Below, piece after piece: positions 12,701 to 22,690 of a DNA stretch of 64,000 nt. How positions within the stretch are numbered: position 1 is the first letter of the stretch; each line of letters begins with the position of its first letter. The stretch is taken from positions 34,324 to 98,323 of the forward strand of contig JAAAUF010000028.1 of the NCBI GenBank assembly GCA_015499985.1, read 5' to 3'. The translations under genes were made by a program, and so were the position numbers. Under the pieces are notes generated by a model that saw only the letters and a program-made list of their open reading frames with translations, was not told the DNA's origin and ran no database searches. The DNA is from Haplosporangium gracile. Taxonomy: Eukaryota; Mortierellomycota; Mortierellomycetes; Mortierellales; Mortierellaceae.

Positions 12701-12908
12701 CCATGGCGTGAACCGTATTCAGGTCTTTGAAGGCACTGGTCACGCTTTGGATTCCGTTGAGGCAGAGAGTAACTCGACCTACAGTCTGGGCAACTTTTTG
12801 GTTGAGTTTACACGAGTCGATCATCCATCTGTTCCTGCAGCTGCTGCAAGTCAAGAGCAGACCGCAGTTGGGCGTCAAGGCGAGGGTGGACGAGGCGCTT
12901 TTATTTAA
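9718..12908 (+). CDS. APEH: Acylaminoacyl-peptidase (acyl-peptide hydrolase, S9C)
   Basis: Serine peptidase of the prolyl oligopeptidase clan that releases N-acylated residues from short peptides in the cytosol. Nine exons: 9718-9811, 9932-10152, 10313-10468, 10573-10704, 10804-10895, 11088-11193, 11299-11355, 11454-12087 and 12193-12908; 735 residues, the size of the mammalian enzyme. The N-terminal half is a beta-propeller (WADGSILHLLETTALHDDFY, YLRNPQFFGIVYCQNR, HLTPTLKSARSPRLSADG). The alpha/beta hydrolase half has the oxyanion motif PHGGPHG and a complete triad: Ser about 550 in GGSHGG, Asp about 643 in GAGDRRVPP, His about 681 in GTGHALD. An AATAAA lies at 12946-12951. Confidence 0.96.
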
Positions 12909-13463
12909 TTCATGCGGTCGTCGCCAACCCCTTTCGATCCCGCCAAATAAAATAAGAAAGTGCCGCCTTGCTTTTCTATAATCATTGGCGTAAGGGCCAA
13001 GGCCAGAAGAGATGACGAAGTTGTTTGTTTCAGTCCGGTCTTCCCGCCCGCCCTTGAGGTACATGGAGAAATAAGAAAAAGAAGACATGCAAAAAAGTGG
13101 GGACCAAGCGGCAGTGGTGGCTGTTGACTGGCTGGAGGTTGCAATGAAGCGCACCCACACATGGGTTAGTTCAACAGGGTTTCGTTGCTGAAGTGACCTC
13201 ATTGAAAGTCAGTTCTTATGAGAGAAGAGTAACAAGGATTGTTGTTTCTGTCCCAATTTAAATCCCTCTCCTCTCGCTGCTCACTGCTTATTTTCCAATT
13301 TTCTTATTTTCCTCTCGCTCTCCTCATACCTTTCTCTCCTGCCATCACCCGCTCACCATCGCCTTCACATCCGTCACTCTTTCTTCTTCCTCTTCCTCTC
13401 TTTCTCCTCCTCTCTCCCCAACCCTACAACCCGCAACCACTCTTAGCTCCTTCTGTCCCCGTA
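12909..13463. other. Intergenic: APEH 3' end and promoter of membrane protein gene
   Basis: Contains an AATAAA at 12946-12951 (APEH 3' end). From about 13240 to 13440 the plus strand is strongly pyrimidine-rich (CTC, TTC runs) just before the next start codon, as before other plus-strand genes here. No further gene seen. Confidence 0.6.
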
Positions 13464-15131
13464 ATGTCCATCGACATCGAGCGGGCGACACTCAAAAAGG
13501 CCGCCGTTTCAACCCTGCCTCTGTAAGATCACATAACCGCATACACTCACAATTCACACATTTAAGACACATTACAACATAAAAAACCTCCCTTTGCATA
13601 CTCCTCCAGATCATCAGCACATTTACTCACTCATACGCACTCTTCCTCTTATACCCATACTTGTCAACCGAACCTCTAAACCAAAAACAGCTGGGCGGAA
13701 CAAGACCAACGACTCTCGCTTCTCGATGACCTGCCGGAAGAGACCACCCATGAACCCGACCAGATAGCCGGCTCGCCCCTGACACAGTTACCCCTCCTGG
13801 GCTCCCCCTCCATATCGTCCACTTCCTCTGGTGTCTCAGAGGCTGGTCGCAGCGGCATCGGTAGCACCAGTGGCGGCGACCACAGCCACAGACAGTTGCA
13901 TGGCGCCAAAAGTCGTAGCACTCTAAACGGAGCATCTATCTCCAATAACTCCACCTTACGACAGGGGACACTTGCCACAGCAGAAGCAACAGGCACAGGC
14001 ACAGGACATCAACAGGACTGGTCCGTCTTTGCGACCATGAGTAACGTATCCACCCTGTCGGAATTGTCACGCAAATACCCTCCCAACACCACTTCTTCCT
14101 CTTCTCTTCTCTCCCCGACATCCACCCTCCCAACCGAACCCCAGTCTGCCCAGAGTTCTGACGCCAATGTCATCTCCAGTCTGCGGAGGTTTCCTCAAAA
14201 GCTGGACGAGATTTTCAAGCCACGATCGACTGGACATAACACCGCTACCTCACCTACAGGGAGCACAGGATCTCATCCAAGTGCGACGACGGCGACTACA
14301 ACCTGTACTTGCACTTGCCCAAATCACTCCCCTCAACAACAGCAACAACAACAACAACCGCCCTCGTCCTTCTTCAAGCGTAGCAGTCGACTAGGCCTCT
14401 CCCTCTCCAAACGACGCAACCAAAAGGAATCCATGGAGCTAATGAGAGGATACCCCACAGGCCAATGCGTCTCTGCCGAACCGCCAGAGTCAACCAATTG
14501 GGACGAAAAGGACTCAGAGCTGCCCTTGACCCAAGGATATGGTGTGACCAAGAACACGGCCTTCAACTTGGATGCGATCAAGGGCTTCCTGAGCTCTCCA
14601 TTGTTCTCCAATTTCTTGAAATCGCTGACGGTCATGGCGGCGGTCTCTTTGTTTGCGATTGCGTTGGATGCGATCGTCATCCTGGTCAAAGCTTCGAACA
14701 ACAACCAGTCGATGAAACTCTCCAACGACAATGCGGCCTTGATTATTACCGTGATCCTGTCTCTCCTGACGATCGCCTACTCGTGCTTCACCATCTTTCT
14801 GGAATCCAGACGTCCGCCCGAAGGTTTGGACACCTCCAACTCCAAACCGCTTATTGTCATCTTTTCCGAGATTATCGCGTCGATCGTTTGGGCCCAGGTC
14901 CTGTCGATTACGATCTATATCTACATTTGGACGTATGGTTGTACAGAGGCTGGAGCGGAACAGTTGACGAGGTTGTGGAAACAGGATATGCCGGATCACC
15001 ATTTGACGGAGCGACTGTGTCGACGACAAGGAGCCATGGTCGGGCTGGAGTTGTTATTGGTTATGTTGATCATTTTTAACTTTTACACACATCTTGCCCA
15101 AAACTTCCAGTTCATTCGCGCCGTCTCTTAA
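13464..15131 (+). CDS. Four-helix membrane protein with disordered N-terminus (MARVEL-like topology)
   Basis: Two exons, 13464-13522 and 13691-15131, give 499 residues; the split codon restores MSIDIERATLKKAAVSTLPL followed by WAEQDQR. The first 340 residues are low in complexity: Ser/Thr-rich, with a Q run near residue 235 and basic patches. The C-terminal part has four hydrophobic helices: VMAAVSLFAIALDAIVILV, AALIITVILSLLTIAY, IVIFSEIIASIVWAQVLSI and VGLELLLVMLIIFNFY. The long third-to-fourth loop has paired cysteines (YGC and LCRR). Four helices with a long cytosolic tail recall fungal MARVEL-type proteins, but I do not recognise the family. Function unknown. It is convergent with the Myb gene (176 bp between stops). 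Confidence 0.8.
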
Positions 15132-15307
15132 TGATGACCAGTGGTCAAACAACTATTTACCCCTTCCTTCATTCCTCCTTCTCTTTTTGCATGTACAAAT
15201 AATTTAATTAAAAAGCTTAACCTGTTATGATAACAATGAAAATGCAAAAGGTCGCTTCTGTGATTTATTCTAAATTGATGATGGTAATGGATAAGGAAAA
15301 AAAGGCC

Positions 15308-18300
15308 TTATGATGTGGTAGGATGATGAGAAGAGTGGTCAGAAGAAGAAGAAGAAGAAGAGAAGGAGGACGGTTGGAAGTGAGGGTCGGTAATCTGGCA
15401 CCAGCGAAGACGACATTGCCAGGATGATTTTCCAGGGAAGAAGCGCGAGATTAAGGTCCAGTCACCCTTGCCAAGGTGCTCGACCGATTCTCGCAAGTCC
15501 AGGTCCTCCGCCGCCGACCAAGGGGTATATAAGAGACTGTGCTTGTAGGACGACTCCCAGACACGGCGACAAGGGGCCTTGGTCCACGCGGTCCCCGCGG
15601 AGGCTCTTGACATCGACGAAAGAGTTGAACCGGTGGCGGAAGAAGAGGAAGGCAGAGCACGTAGACGTTTGACGACCTTGTCCCAGTGAGACTCCCCATA
15701 CTCTTCGACAGCCTCCAAGATCGCCATGTATTCCTGGACAGTGACCTCGGTCGCCTTGTCCGATAGCAAAAAGTACTTGCGTTGGAGCGAGTCAACTCCA
15801 TGGTTGGGGAGGTAAAACCTCTGGATGGCTCTGAATCCGGAAACCGTAGGCTCACTGCGTGCATGATCGACCGTCTCGCCTGCCACACCATCGTCATTAA
15901 ATGTGGTGCCTACCTCTCGGATACCCTTCTCCAACAACAAGACCTCCTCGTTCGTCCAGACATCCTTATCCATTTCGGCCTTCCTCAAGGCTCGCCAATG
16001 TGTATTGCATCGCTGAGCAGTGGCACCACCTCCGACATGACGGGCGACCCACCTCCAGTTGATCCAGTCGAACTGAACACCTCGAGTCTTGAGTCGCTGT
16101 CGGATAATTTTCTGGAGGGTGACGGATTTCTCCTTAGTCCATTTGAATGGCGGTGCGGGCTTCTTGCTCTGAGCCAATGCAATCTCGACATATTCCTTCT
16201 GCAACTGGGCCTCATCCAGCCCTCCTTCTTCCTCCGCTCGGGCGCCCTTCTGCAAATGCCTTGTCCGCGCCGTGAATAAGCTCTCGCAGTCCTTGGCCTC
16301 GAACACCGGCGTGTTTCCTGCAAAAGCATCATCTTTAGCATAACTCTCTGTCAGCGTCCTGGCAATCTCCTCATAGTTGAAGCCCTTCTCGAGCCACAGC
16401 ACCCAGAACAGGGCCTCATTCTGAGAACTCCACTTGGACGGTTGCCGATTATGTCGAATCACAGGCATGTCGAGGAACTTCCAGTAGGCTCGACACTCCT
16501 CTGCCGAATAGGCCCCACCAAGGGTCTCGGCAATCTCGTCCCAGCTACGGATGCCGTTCCTGATGACATGCTGGATAAGCGTTGTTTCCTCTGTAGTGGT
16601 CCAAAGCTTCTGCCGTTCTCTCATAAACAATTCCTGGTCCCAGATGCTCCAGACTGTTGGAGTACTGATTGGTGGCGTCTTTTGTTTGGTCTGCCTCGAT
16701 CCCTTGACGACTGTCGTAGACTCATTCTCCTCGCCATCCTCCGCATCGTTCATGCTCATGACATCTTCATCGTCATCGTCGCCGTCGTTGTCGTCGTCCT
16801 CAGAATCGTTATCGCCGTCGTAAAAACCATCATCATTGTCGTCATCAGAGTCACCGTAGTCGTCCTCCAGCATATCGTCACCGCGGTCTTCCAAGTCGTG
16901 ATCATCCTCCATATCGCTCTCTTTCGACGCGACAGTATCGCCGGATGTGATGGCGGTGGAAGATGTGGAATGTGTGTCGTCCTGTTGAGCACGAGATTCG
17001 GATGATCTTGTCGATTGTTCCGAGGACCTTGAAATCTCGAGATACTTTTCCCTACAGACGACGCGATGGAATCCGAGCTCATTGGCAATCGTGGACCAGG
17101 CGAGCCCTTGCTGGACGTAAAACCGAAGTTTTTCGATCGACGCTGGTGTCCATTCCTTTTCTCGCATTTTTGGCTCCAGAGCGGTGTAGTATCGGCTGTG
17201 GCAGATTCGTGGATCAAGCTTCAAACGTTCACCGATGGTCTTGAATGAGGCGCCTTGCTCCCGTCCCGTGATAATGATCTTGTCCTCCTCTGGTGTCCAT
17301 GTCCTAGTCTTGCTGCTGACCGGTTCCCGCATATCATAAGAGAAGTCGTCGCTGAGAACGCCGAGAATAACCGCTGGTACAGAGTCGTTTTTTGGGAGTG
17401 AGTGTTTTGTCCTGAGCCACGGTATAAATTCACCACTGCCTTTTGTTGCTGTCACGGCTGAGCTTGTCGCGTTGTTTAGAATAAGGTCTGTCGACGCCGT
17501 TGCGATTATTTTGGGCGCTGAAGGAAGAGGTCGGACGCGTTGAGGTAGTAAATAATAAGGAACGTTGGAGATGTCGATTTTTAGTGGGGTCCATCCAGAC
17601 TTCAGCTTTGATCTCAGACGATGTTGGTATCGCAGGTAGCAGCTCATGGGAACCATTCCAAAGACCGATCCAATCTGTCGCCAGTTGAGCCCCCGATCCC
17701 TGAGCTCGAGCAGGAGAGCCTCCACGTGGGTGCACCAGCGATATTTCGAGGCCGCCAACATCCCTGACATCCTGTAGGTTTCAACAGTCGAGGCTCCTGG
17801 CTCCCGCACAGGCCGAACAGCCCGAGGACGCTCAAGTTTCTTGATCTCCTTGGCCTTCTGGACGAGATCCTGGTTCATGCTCATCCACTTTTCGCGACAT
17901 ATGCTCTGGGTAATCAGCAACTTTTCCGAAATATATCGCCAATTCCTCCCGTCCGCCACCATCACGTTCAGCCGTTCCAGCTTTTCCGGGTTCCATTGTT
18001 TGTGCAGCGCAGGATCCAGTTCCTTTAGGTACCGTTGATGACAGGCAGAGTGATCCCGTCCTATGGCGGCGCCAATCTCGTGCCAGCTATTGCCCTCCAA
18101 CCGCATCTCCAGAATCTTGGCGTCGATCTCGGGTGTCCATATGTAGACGTTTCTCAGGAGATGGCTGCCTTTCCCGACAAGCGAATCTGACCGTTGTTTT
18201 CTACTCATGGCGGTTGGAGCAGAGTTAGTGGCGTTGAGTGTTGTGTCTTCGTGCGACTTTTGGGACGAATGAATCCAGCGACGATGAGTGCTGCAAGTCG

Positions 18301-18448
18301 AATGAGTTGGAATTCTCGATCGTGCTAACAGTGGTGTCGACTGTGCGGAGGGAGTCGTTGCGTGAAGGTATGAGACCCAGCGGTGTGATTGCCTGTCACC
18401 ACGGGTGCCACGGACGCCTGCTCCGAAGACTCGTCCTATCCAGGCCAT
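15308..18448 (-). CDS. Multi-repeat Myb/SANT-like protein with mitochondrial-type N-terminus
   Basis: One uninterrupted exon of 1046 codons. Nine to eleven SANT/Myb-like units are spaced along it, for example YIWTPEIDAKILEMRLEG (about residue 103), TWTPEEDKIIITGREQG, EWTPASIEKLRFYVQQGLAW, LWTTTEETTLIQHVIRNG, VWTNEEVLLLEKGIREVG and TPWSAAEDLDLRESVEHLG near the C-terminus. Most keep the spaced tryptophans and the final C/Y-x-x-R/Y helix. An acidic Asp/Glu stretch (about residues 500-580) splits the two sets. Residues 1-65 have about nine Arg and one acid and include RRWIHSSQ, like a mitochondrial presequence and cleavage site. A second ATG at residue 81 (MSRKQRSD) has a good context. DNA binding is inferred; target and compartment unknown. 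Confidence 0.85.
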   Translation of the reverse strand: MAWIGRVFGAGVRGTRGDRQSHRWVSYLHATTPSAQSTPLLARSRIPTHSTCSTHRRWIHSSQKSHEDTTLNATNSAPTAMSRKQRSDSLVGKGSHLLRNVYIWTPEIDAKILEMRLEGNSWHEIGAAIGRDHSACHQRYLKELDPALHKQWNPEKLERLNVMVADGRNWRYISEKLLITQSICREKWMSMNQDLVQKAKEIKKLERPRAVRPVREPGASTVETYRMSGMLAASKYRWCTHVEALLLELRDRGLNWRQIGSVFGMVPMSCYLRYQHRLRSKLKSGWTPLKIDISNVPYYLLPQRVRPLPSAPKIIATASTDLILNNATSSAVTATKGSGEFIPWLRTKHSLPKNDSVPAVILGVLSDDFSYDMREPVSSKTRTWTPEEDKIIITGREQGASFKTIGERLKLDPRICHSRYYTALEPKMREKEWTPASIEKLRFYVQQGLAWSTIANELGFHRVVCREKYLEISRSSEQSTRSSESRAQQDDTHSTSSTAITSGDTVASKESDMEDDHDLEDRGDDMLEDDYGDSDDDNDDGFYDGDNDSEDDDNDGDDDDEDVMSMNDAEDGEENESTTVVKGSRQTKQKTPPISTPTVWSIWDQELFMRERQKLWTTTEETTLIQHVIRNGIRSWDEIAETLGGAYSAEECRAYWKFLDMPVIRHNRQPSKWSSQNEALFWVLWLEKGFNYEEIARTLTESYAKDDAFAGNTPVFEAKDCESLFTARTRHLQKGARAEEEGGLDEAQLQKEYVEIALAQSKKPAPPFKWTKEKSVTLQKIIRQRLKTRGVQFDWINWRWVARHVGGGATAQRCNTHWRALRKAEMDKDVWTNEEVLLLEKGIREVGTTFNDDGVAGETVDHARSEPTVSGFRAIQRFYLPNHGVDSLQRKYFLLSDKATEVTVQEYMAILEAVEEYGESHWDKVVKRLRALPSSSSATGSTLSSMSRASAGTAWTKAPCRRVWESSYKHSLLYTPWSAAEDLDLRESVEHLGKGDWTLISRFFPGKSSWQCRLRWCQITDPHFQPSSFSSSSSSSDHSSHHPTTS

Positions 18449-19091
18449 TATTCTCCGAAGTTGCGGTAAAAGTGGTCGTGCAAGAGGCTAAGAAGGAAAG
18501 GAGAGCGTGTCTTGTGTCTATGAATGTATTTGTAATGGCGATCTCTGTTTAGTTACTTTCGTTGACTCGGCATTACTGCATTTCACCTTGACACGTTTCG
18601 GTTCCTCTGTGCCATGACATGTCAGGCGTACCTCGTTCCTGAGAAGTGGTCGAAAGGCAAAAGGGACGAAAGGTGACAGACCGACTTGAAAACAAAGCTA
18701 TAAAGTACTCACAAAAGGCAGTCACTGTCATTTTCTGAGCAAGAAAGGAAAAACAAACGCCTAACCCCCTCCCCCTATGGCTCCTTGATTGTCTGTAGCA
18801 GTTTCACCTTGGAAGGTAGCAGTTTTACCTTGGAAGGACGTAGTTAAGATACCATGAAGCTTTATGCCTGAAGTCCTTGCAGCGGACTGGGATAAATGAT
18901 CGCCTTATGCTGCTGGCATAGCATAAGAAACACAAGGAAGTAAATACGCAAAACCAAGAACTAAGCTCAGTGTGGCTCCAAATTTGGTGGCGGAAAATCA
19001 TACTACCCTTAAATTCACTTTGTCAAAACAAAAAAAATACTCGACGTCCAGCCCACTACTTTTTCTTCACCACACATACCAACCATTTACC
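18449..19091. promoter_or_regulatory. Divergent Myb-gene/eIF3j promoter with 21-bp direct repeat
   Basis: 643 bp between divergent start codons. Two head-to-tail 21-bp copies (18795-18815 and 18816-18836, one mismatch) share the core ACCTTGGAAG. A palindrome TGACATGTCA lies at about 18614, and an 8-bp-armed hairpin CTTATGCT...AGCATAAG at 18904-18927. No coding sequence is evident. Roles of these elements are inferred only from position. Confidence 0.45.
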
Positions 19092-20790
19092 ATGTCTGAC
19101 TGGGGTGCGTAAACGCTCTCTATGCTCGCTTGTGCTCAGCGGGGGGCAGGATGGAAAGCACCCTTTCGCTCTAACCAGAATGCGCGTTGGACAACAATAA
19201 CAGTAGCTTTACTTTTCAAAGCCGACTTCGCTCCATTCCTAGACCACGTTGACCCAATGACTTTTGGACGTTTATCCTTTTGCACTGCACCCGCAATGCA
19301 CACTGAGCACAACCAAGGCGAAGCACTATGGGAAAAACTGACACTCGAAAGGAGTAAACAAAGTCTGACCTTTTTCCTCTTGTCTTTATTTTTCTACTTT
19401 TCAATTTCTTAGAGAACGACGACGTTATTGAGGCACCCGTGATTCCTGCCAAGAAGCAGTGGGACGATGAAGATGCTGATTCCGATGACATCAAGGTGAG
19501 CTTCTTTACTCTCCAGGCGTTATAAACAAGAGTAAGAGGGTTGATGCCTAGGGCTTTAATTCCACGTCGATGCAATACCGACAACACCAGCAACTTTCGA
19601 GAAGTGTAGTCAGGAACAGTCTTCGACACTACACGTAACTGTGTAGGACCACATTGGATCAGAAGCATTGCCAGGAGAAAAGGTCGACAGAGCTGCCGCA
19701 GCATGTGTCCAACCTTGCCGTTTTCGCCAATCAACGTAGCTCCCCTCAAAGCAAAGTGAACACGCGCCCGACTGCGATTGTTTTCTTAGATCGTTACACT
19801 TATCAATATTTTTACAAACCTTTTTAGGAGGATTGGGATGCCAGCAGTGAGTCTGAGTCTGAGGAGGAGGCCAAGCCCGCCCCTGCTCCCAAGCCCAAGA
19901 TCACCTTGGCCGAGAAGATTGCCCAGCGCAACGCCGAGGCTGAGCGCAAGAGGGAGGCTTTTGCTGCCAAAGCCGCTGTAAGTCGTAATAGCAGCTAATT
20001 AATCGTTGAAATGGTTGAGTGATCTGTAGGCACCACTCGACGTCTTATTGACTAACACTTTTCTTATTTCATGTAGCTTGTCCCTGAGCGTGAGACCGAG
20101 GAGGAGAGGTTCGAGCGTCGTCAGCGTGAGAAAAACGCCATTATCGAGTCTGACATTGCCAACGCTGCCGATCTTTTCAGCGGAGTCAAGGTTACTGATG
20201 GTGGTATGTTTGTCAAACCGTAGTCAATTTGACAGCAGGATAGAAACAAAGAAATGAAAGCAACAAAGGACAAGTGCTAACAATGCGCTCTTTTTGGTTT
20301 TCAATATAGTCGTCACTGCTGCCAGCGAGTTGGAGACCATGAAGCCTAAGACTAAGGATCAGTTCAACGAGTTCACCACCCAGCTTGTTGCTCTCATTCA
20401 GAAGCACGAGGTATGCGCCGTCATTTACAACAGGCTACAGCGGCCCAGGATATTGTTTTGCTTTTGACGTATCAACATGTGAACTAACAAACGTACCCAC
20501 GGAAAATTGCAATTGGATATTGGATATTATAGAAACAAGGATTGTATGTTTCGTTCTTGGAGGGGCTTTTCCGTGAACTTGCCCAGGGCACCCGTGACGT
20601 CGATGTCCGCAAGTTTGCTAGCACCTTGACGACTCTTGCGAACGAGAAGCAGAAGGCCGCCAAGGATGCCTTGAAGTCCAAGAAGAAGGGAAGCAGCAAG
20701 CCCTCGTTGACTGCCACGAAGGTCGCTGCTACCACCGTCGATACTAGAGACTACAGCAACGACTACGATGAGTTCGATGACTTTATGTAA
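19092..20790 (+). CDS. HCR1: Translation initiation factor eIF3 subunit J
   Basis: eIF3j binds the 40S decoding centre and aids eIF3 and eIF1A recruitment and ribosome recycling. Six exons: 19092-19104 (only 13 nt), 19413-19495, 19828-19977, 20077-20203, 20310-20410 and 20533-20790; 243 residues. It opens with MSDWENDDVIEAPVIP and a WDDEDADSDD segment, the usual eIF3j N-terminus that contacts eIF3b, then an Ala/Lys/Glu helix (ITLAEKIAQRNAEAERKREA), DLFSGV, and ends in DTRDYSNDYDEFDDFM, the typical C-terminal tail. Introns 1 and 2 (308 and 332 nt) are longer than most here. An AATAAA lies at 20853-20858. Confidence 0.95.
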
Positions 20791-21201
20791 AAAAGTACTG
20801 TACGTAGTGTGACGAAATGATCTCCAACCCCTCGCTTCATTTTTTTTGCTGGAATAAATAGCCAAACTTGCATGTGTCTGTCTGGATGTGTCGTCTGTTC
20901 CTGTTTGCGTTGTCTGTGTACCTGAACCTGTCCGTGCCAGCCTGACTTGGTTATGAATTTCTTGTTCGTCGCGCACGAGGCAAAAGACAGTCCGCTCTCG
21001 TCTCGCAAGCCACGGGTCAGGCCTGACTGACACCAGCCCAGGCTGTCCCTGAAAAGTGCGCTTGCTCTTTTCAGCATCATCCTAAACTATTAACATCCCT
21101 CAGGAACAAGTAACCCATCATTCTACAGGAGTCAATTGTTCATCACTCCCCTTTAAAACTCAAAAGCAACACAACTGGAGATCCAACTCGCGACAAACAC
21201 G
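20791..21201. other. Intergenic between eIF3j and dynactin p24 genes
   Basis: Tandem arrangement (+ then +). AATAAA at 20853-20858 probably ends eIF3j. The rest is mixed sequence with no clear gene, repeat or motif. Confidence 0.6.
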
Positions 21202-22690
21202 ATGCTCGGTGCACGCTCAAATACCTCGGCGCTCAATAGCACGTCCCCCGGAGATGAACAGCAACTCCAGGACCTGGAGAGTCTTGCCCAACGTATACGC
21301 ACCCTCGAGACCTTACTCGCCCTTCCCACACCAGTGGCAGCAGCCATATCATCAGCAGCAGCAAGGGCTTCCGGAAGCGGCAATGGTGTAGGAGCCACAT
21401 CGTCATCGTCGTTGTTGTCGAGCGGAAACGAGAGCCCAACGGAGGACACAGCACCAGGAGTAGGAGTAGGAGCAGAGGACATTGTCAGCACATCATCTTC
21501 GTCGTCTTCCTCTCGGCGTGTAGGAGGAGATCCTCACCAGGTCCAGCACCACCCTTCTAGGAATCATCATCACCATCATAGCCACGAACAGAACGCTGCT
21601 GCGGGGTCTCTGTCGAGGCGTATCCAGAAGATTGAGACCAGACTGTGGGCGGCTGCTAAAGAGCGAAAACCTACCGAGGAGTTCTTGCAAAAATGTAAGT
21701 TTTTTCATAGTTTGGATAAAGGACATTACTTTGATTATGCAGAGGATAAGATGAAAAAATAAGGGCTGTTTACGAAGAAATGCGAATGTGAAGAAGAGAA
21801 GATCGAGAAGGCGAAAAAAATGTAAGAGAAGATTTACGGAAAATAATACGCTGTTGACTGAATCCTCAAAAAGAATACAATGGTAGCGTGGGAGTCGAGT
21901 CAATTGAGAAAGTTAGTTGTCCCGCTTGACTATTTCAATGTTCATACTTATAGGAGTAGCCCTTTGGCCGCGAGTTTGTTCTAATAGTCTTTTACTTTTA
22001 CCATTGTACATTTCATTACGCTAGACGAAGCGTCTAACTTGATTACGCCACCCAATGGAAGCCACTCGGACAGAGAACTGTTGACGCTCTTGGCCAAGAC
22101 AGAGCTTATTCTGGCAGCCCAGGACGAGCTTCTGAAACTCTCCGAAGAGTCCAAGGATATTCAGAGTTTACAACGTTGTGCCGAAATCGGTGGCCTCAAA
22201 AGTAAAATACATACTTTTTTTTTCAACGCAAAAGCACGAGAAACTCACACAAGAGAAACTACCCGTTTTTCGTTTAGTATCTCTGTCAATCAAAAGCTCA
22301 TGTTAAAATTTTACATTTCTTGTCGATATTTTTTTTCTTGCTTTAGATGTCGAATCCCAATACCCGGTCCTCTCCAAATTTGAGACTATCCATATTGAAC
22401 AGTGTCAAGAGTCCAACAAAGTTTCTGATAGAGTCAACAAGCTGACGGATGATTACAATGGCCTGGTAAGAGTGGAGTGTTCTTCATTTTTGTAGGGGTC
22501 TGCTCGCTTTCAATTTTATTCCTTATTTCGACGTTCACGCGTAGTTTACTTTATCTAAACCCATTTTAACCCCCTCTTTTTTTTTTGTACACAATAGATC
22601 AACACTTTGTCAGAGGTATTCCTATCGTGGGATGCCCTTCTGACAGCGGCAGAGTTGAAGGTCTCTGAAGTGGAAAAGGCCAGAAAATGA
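21202..22690 (+). CDS. DCTN3: Dynactin subunit 3 (p24) homologue
   Basis: p24 is a helical shoulder/sidearm subunit of dynactin, the adaptor of cytoplasmic dynein. Four exons: 21202-21694, 22025-22201, 22347-22465 and 22598-22690; 293 residues. Family features: an N-terminal coiled-coil segment QQLQDLESLAQRIRTLETLL, a second helix RRIQKIETRLWAAAKER, LTLLAKTELILAAQDEL, then YPVLSKFETIHIEQCQES, VSDRVNKLTDDYN and FLSWDALLTAAEL near the end, which match the C-terminal helices of animal p24. A Ser/Gly/His-rich insert (about residues 48-135) makes it longer than animal p24 (about 186 residues). Placement rests on helix pattern and C-terminal motifs, so it is a little less firm than its neighbours. 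Confidence 0.8.

Noticed and set aside
14465..15079. Long overlapping ORFs on both strands over the membrane protein gene (204 aa + and 171 aa -)
   Set aside because: They are shadows of the 13464-15131 coding frame; no protein family features and no splice support.
16442..17005. 187-codon plus-strand ORF with Val/Ile-rich segment
   Set aside because: It is antisense to the Asp/Glu codons of the Myb-like protein, which give Val/Ile on the other strand.
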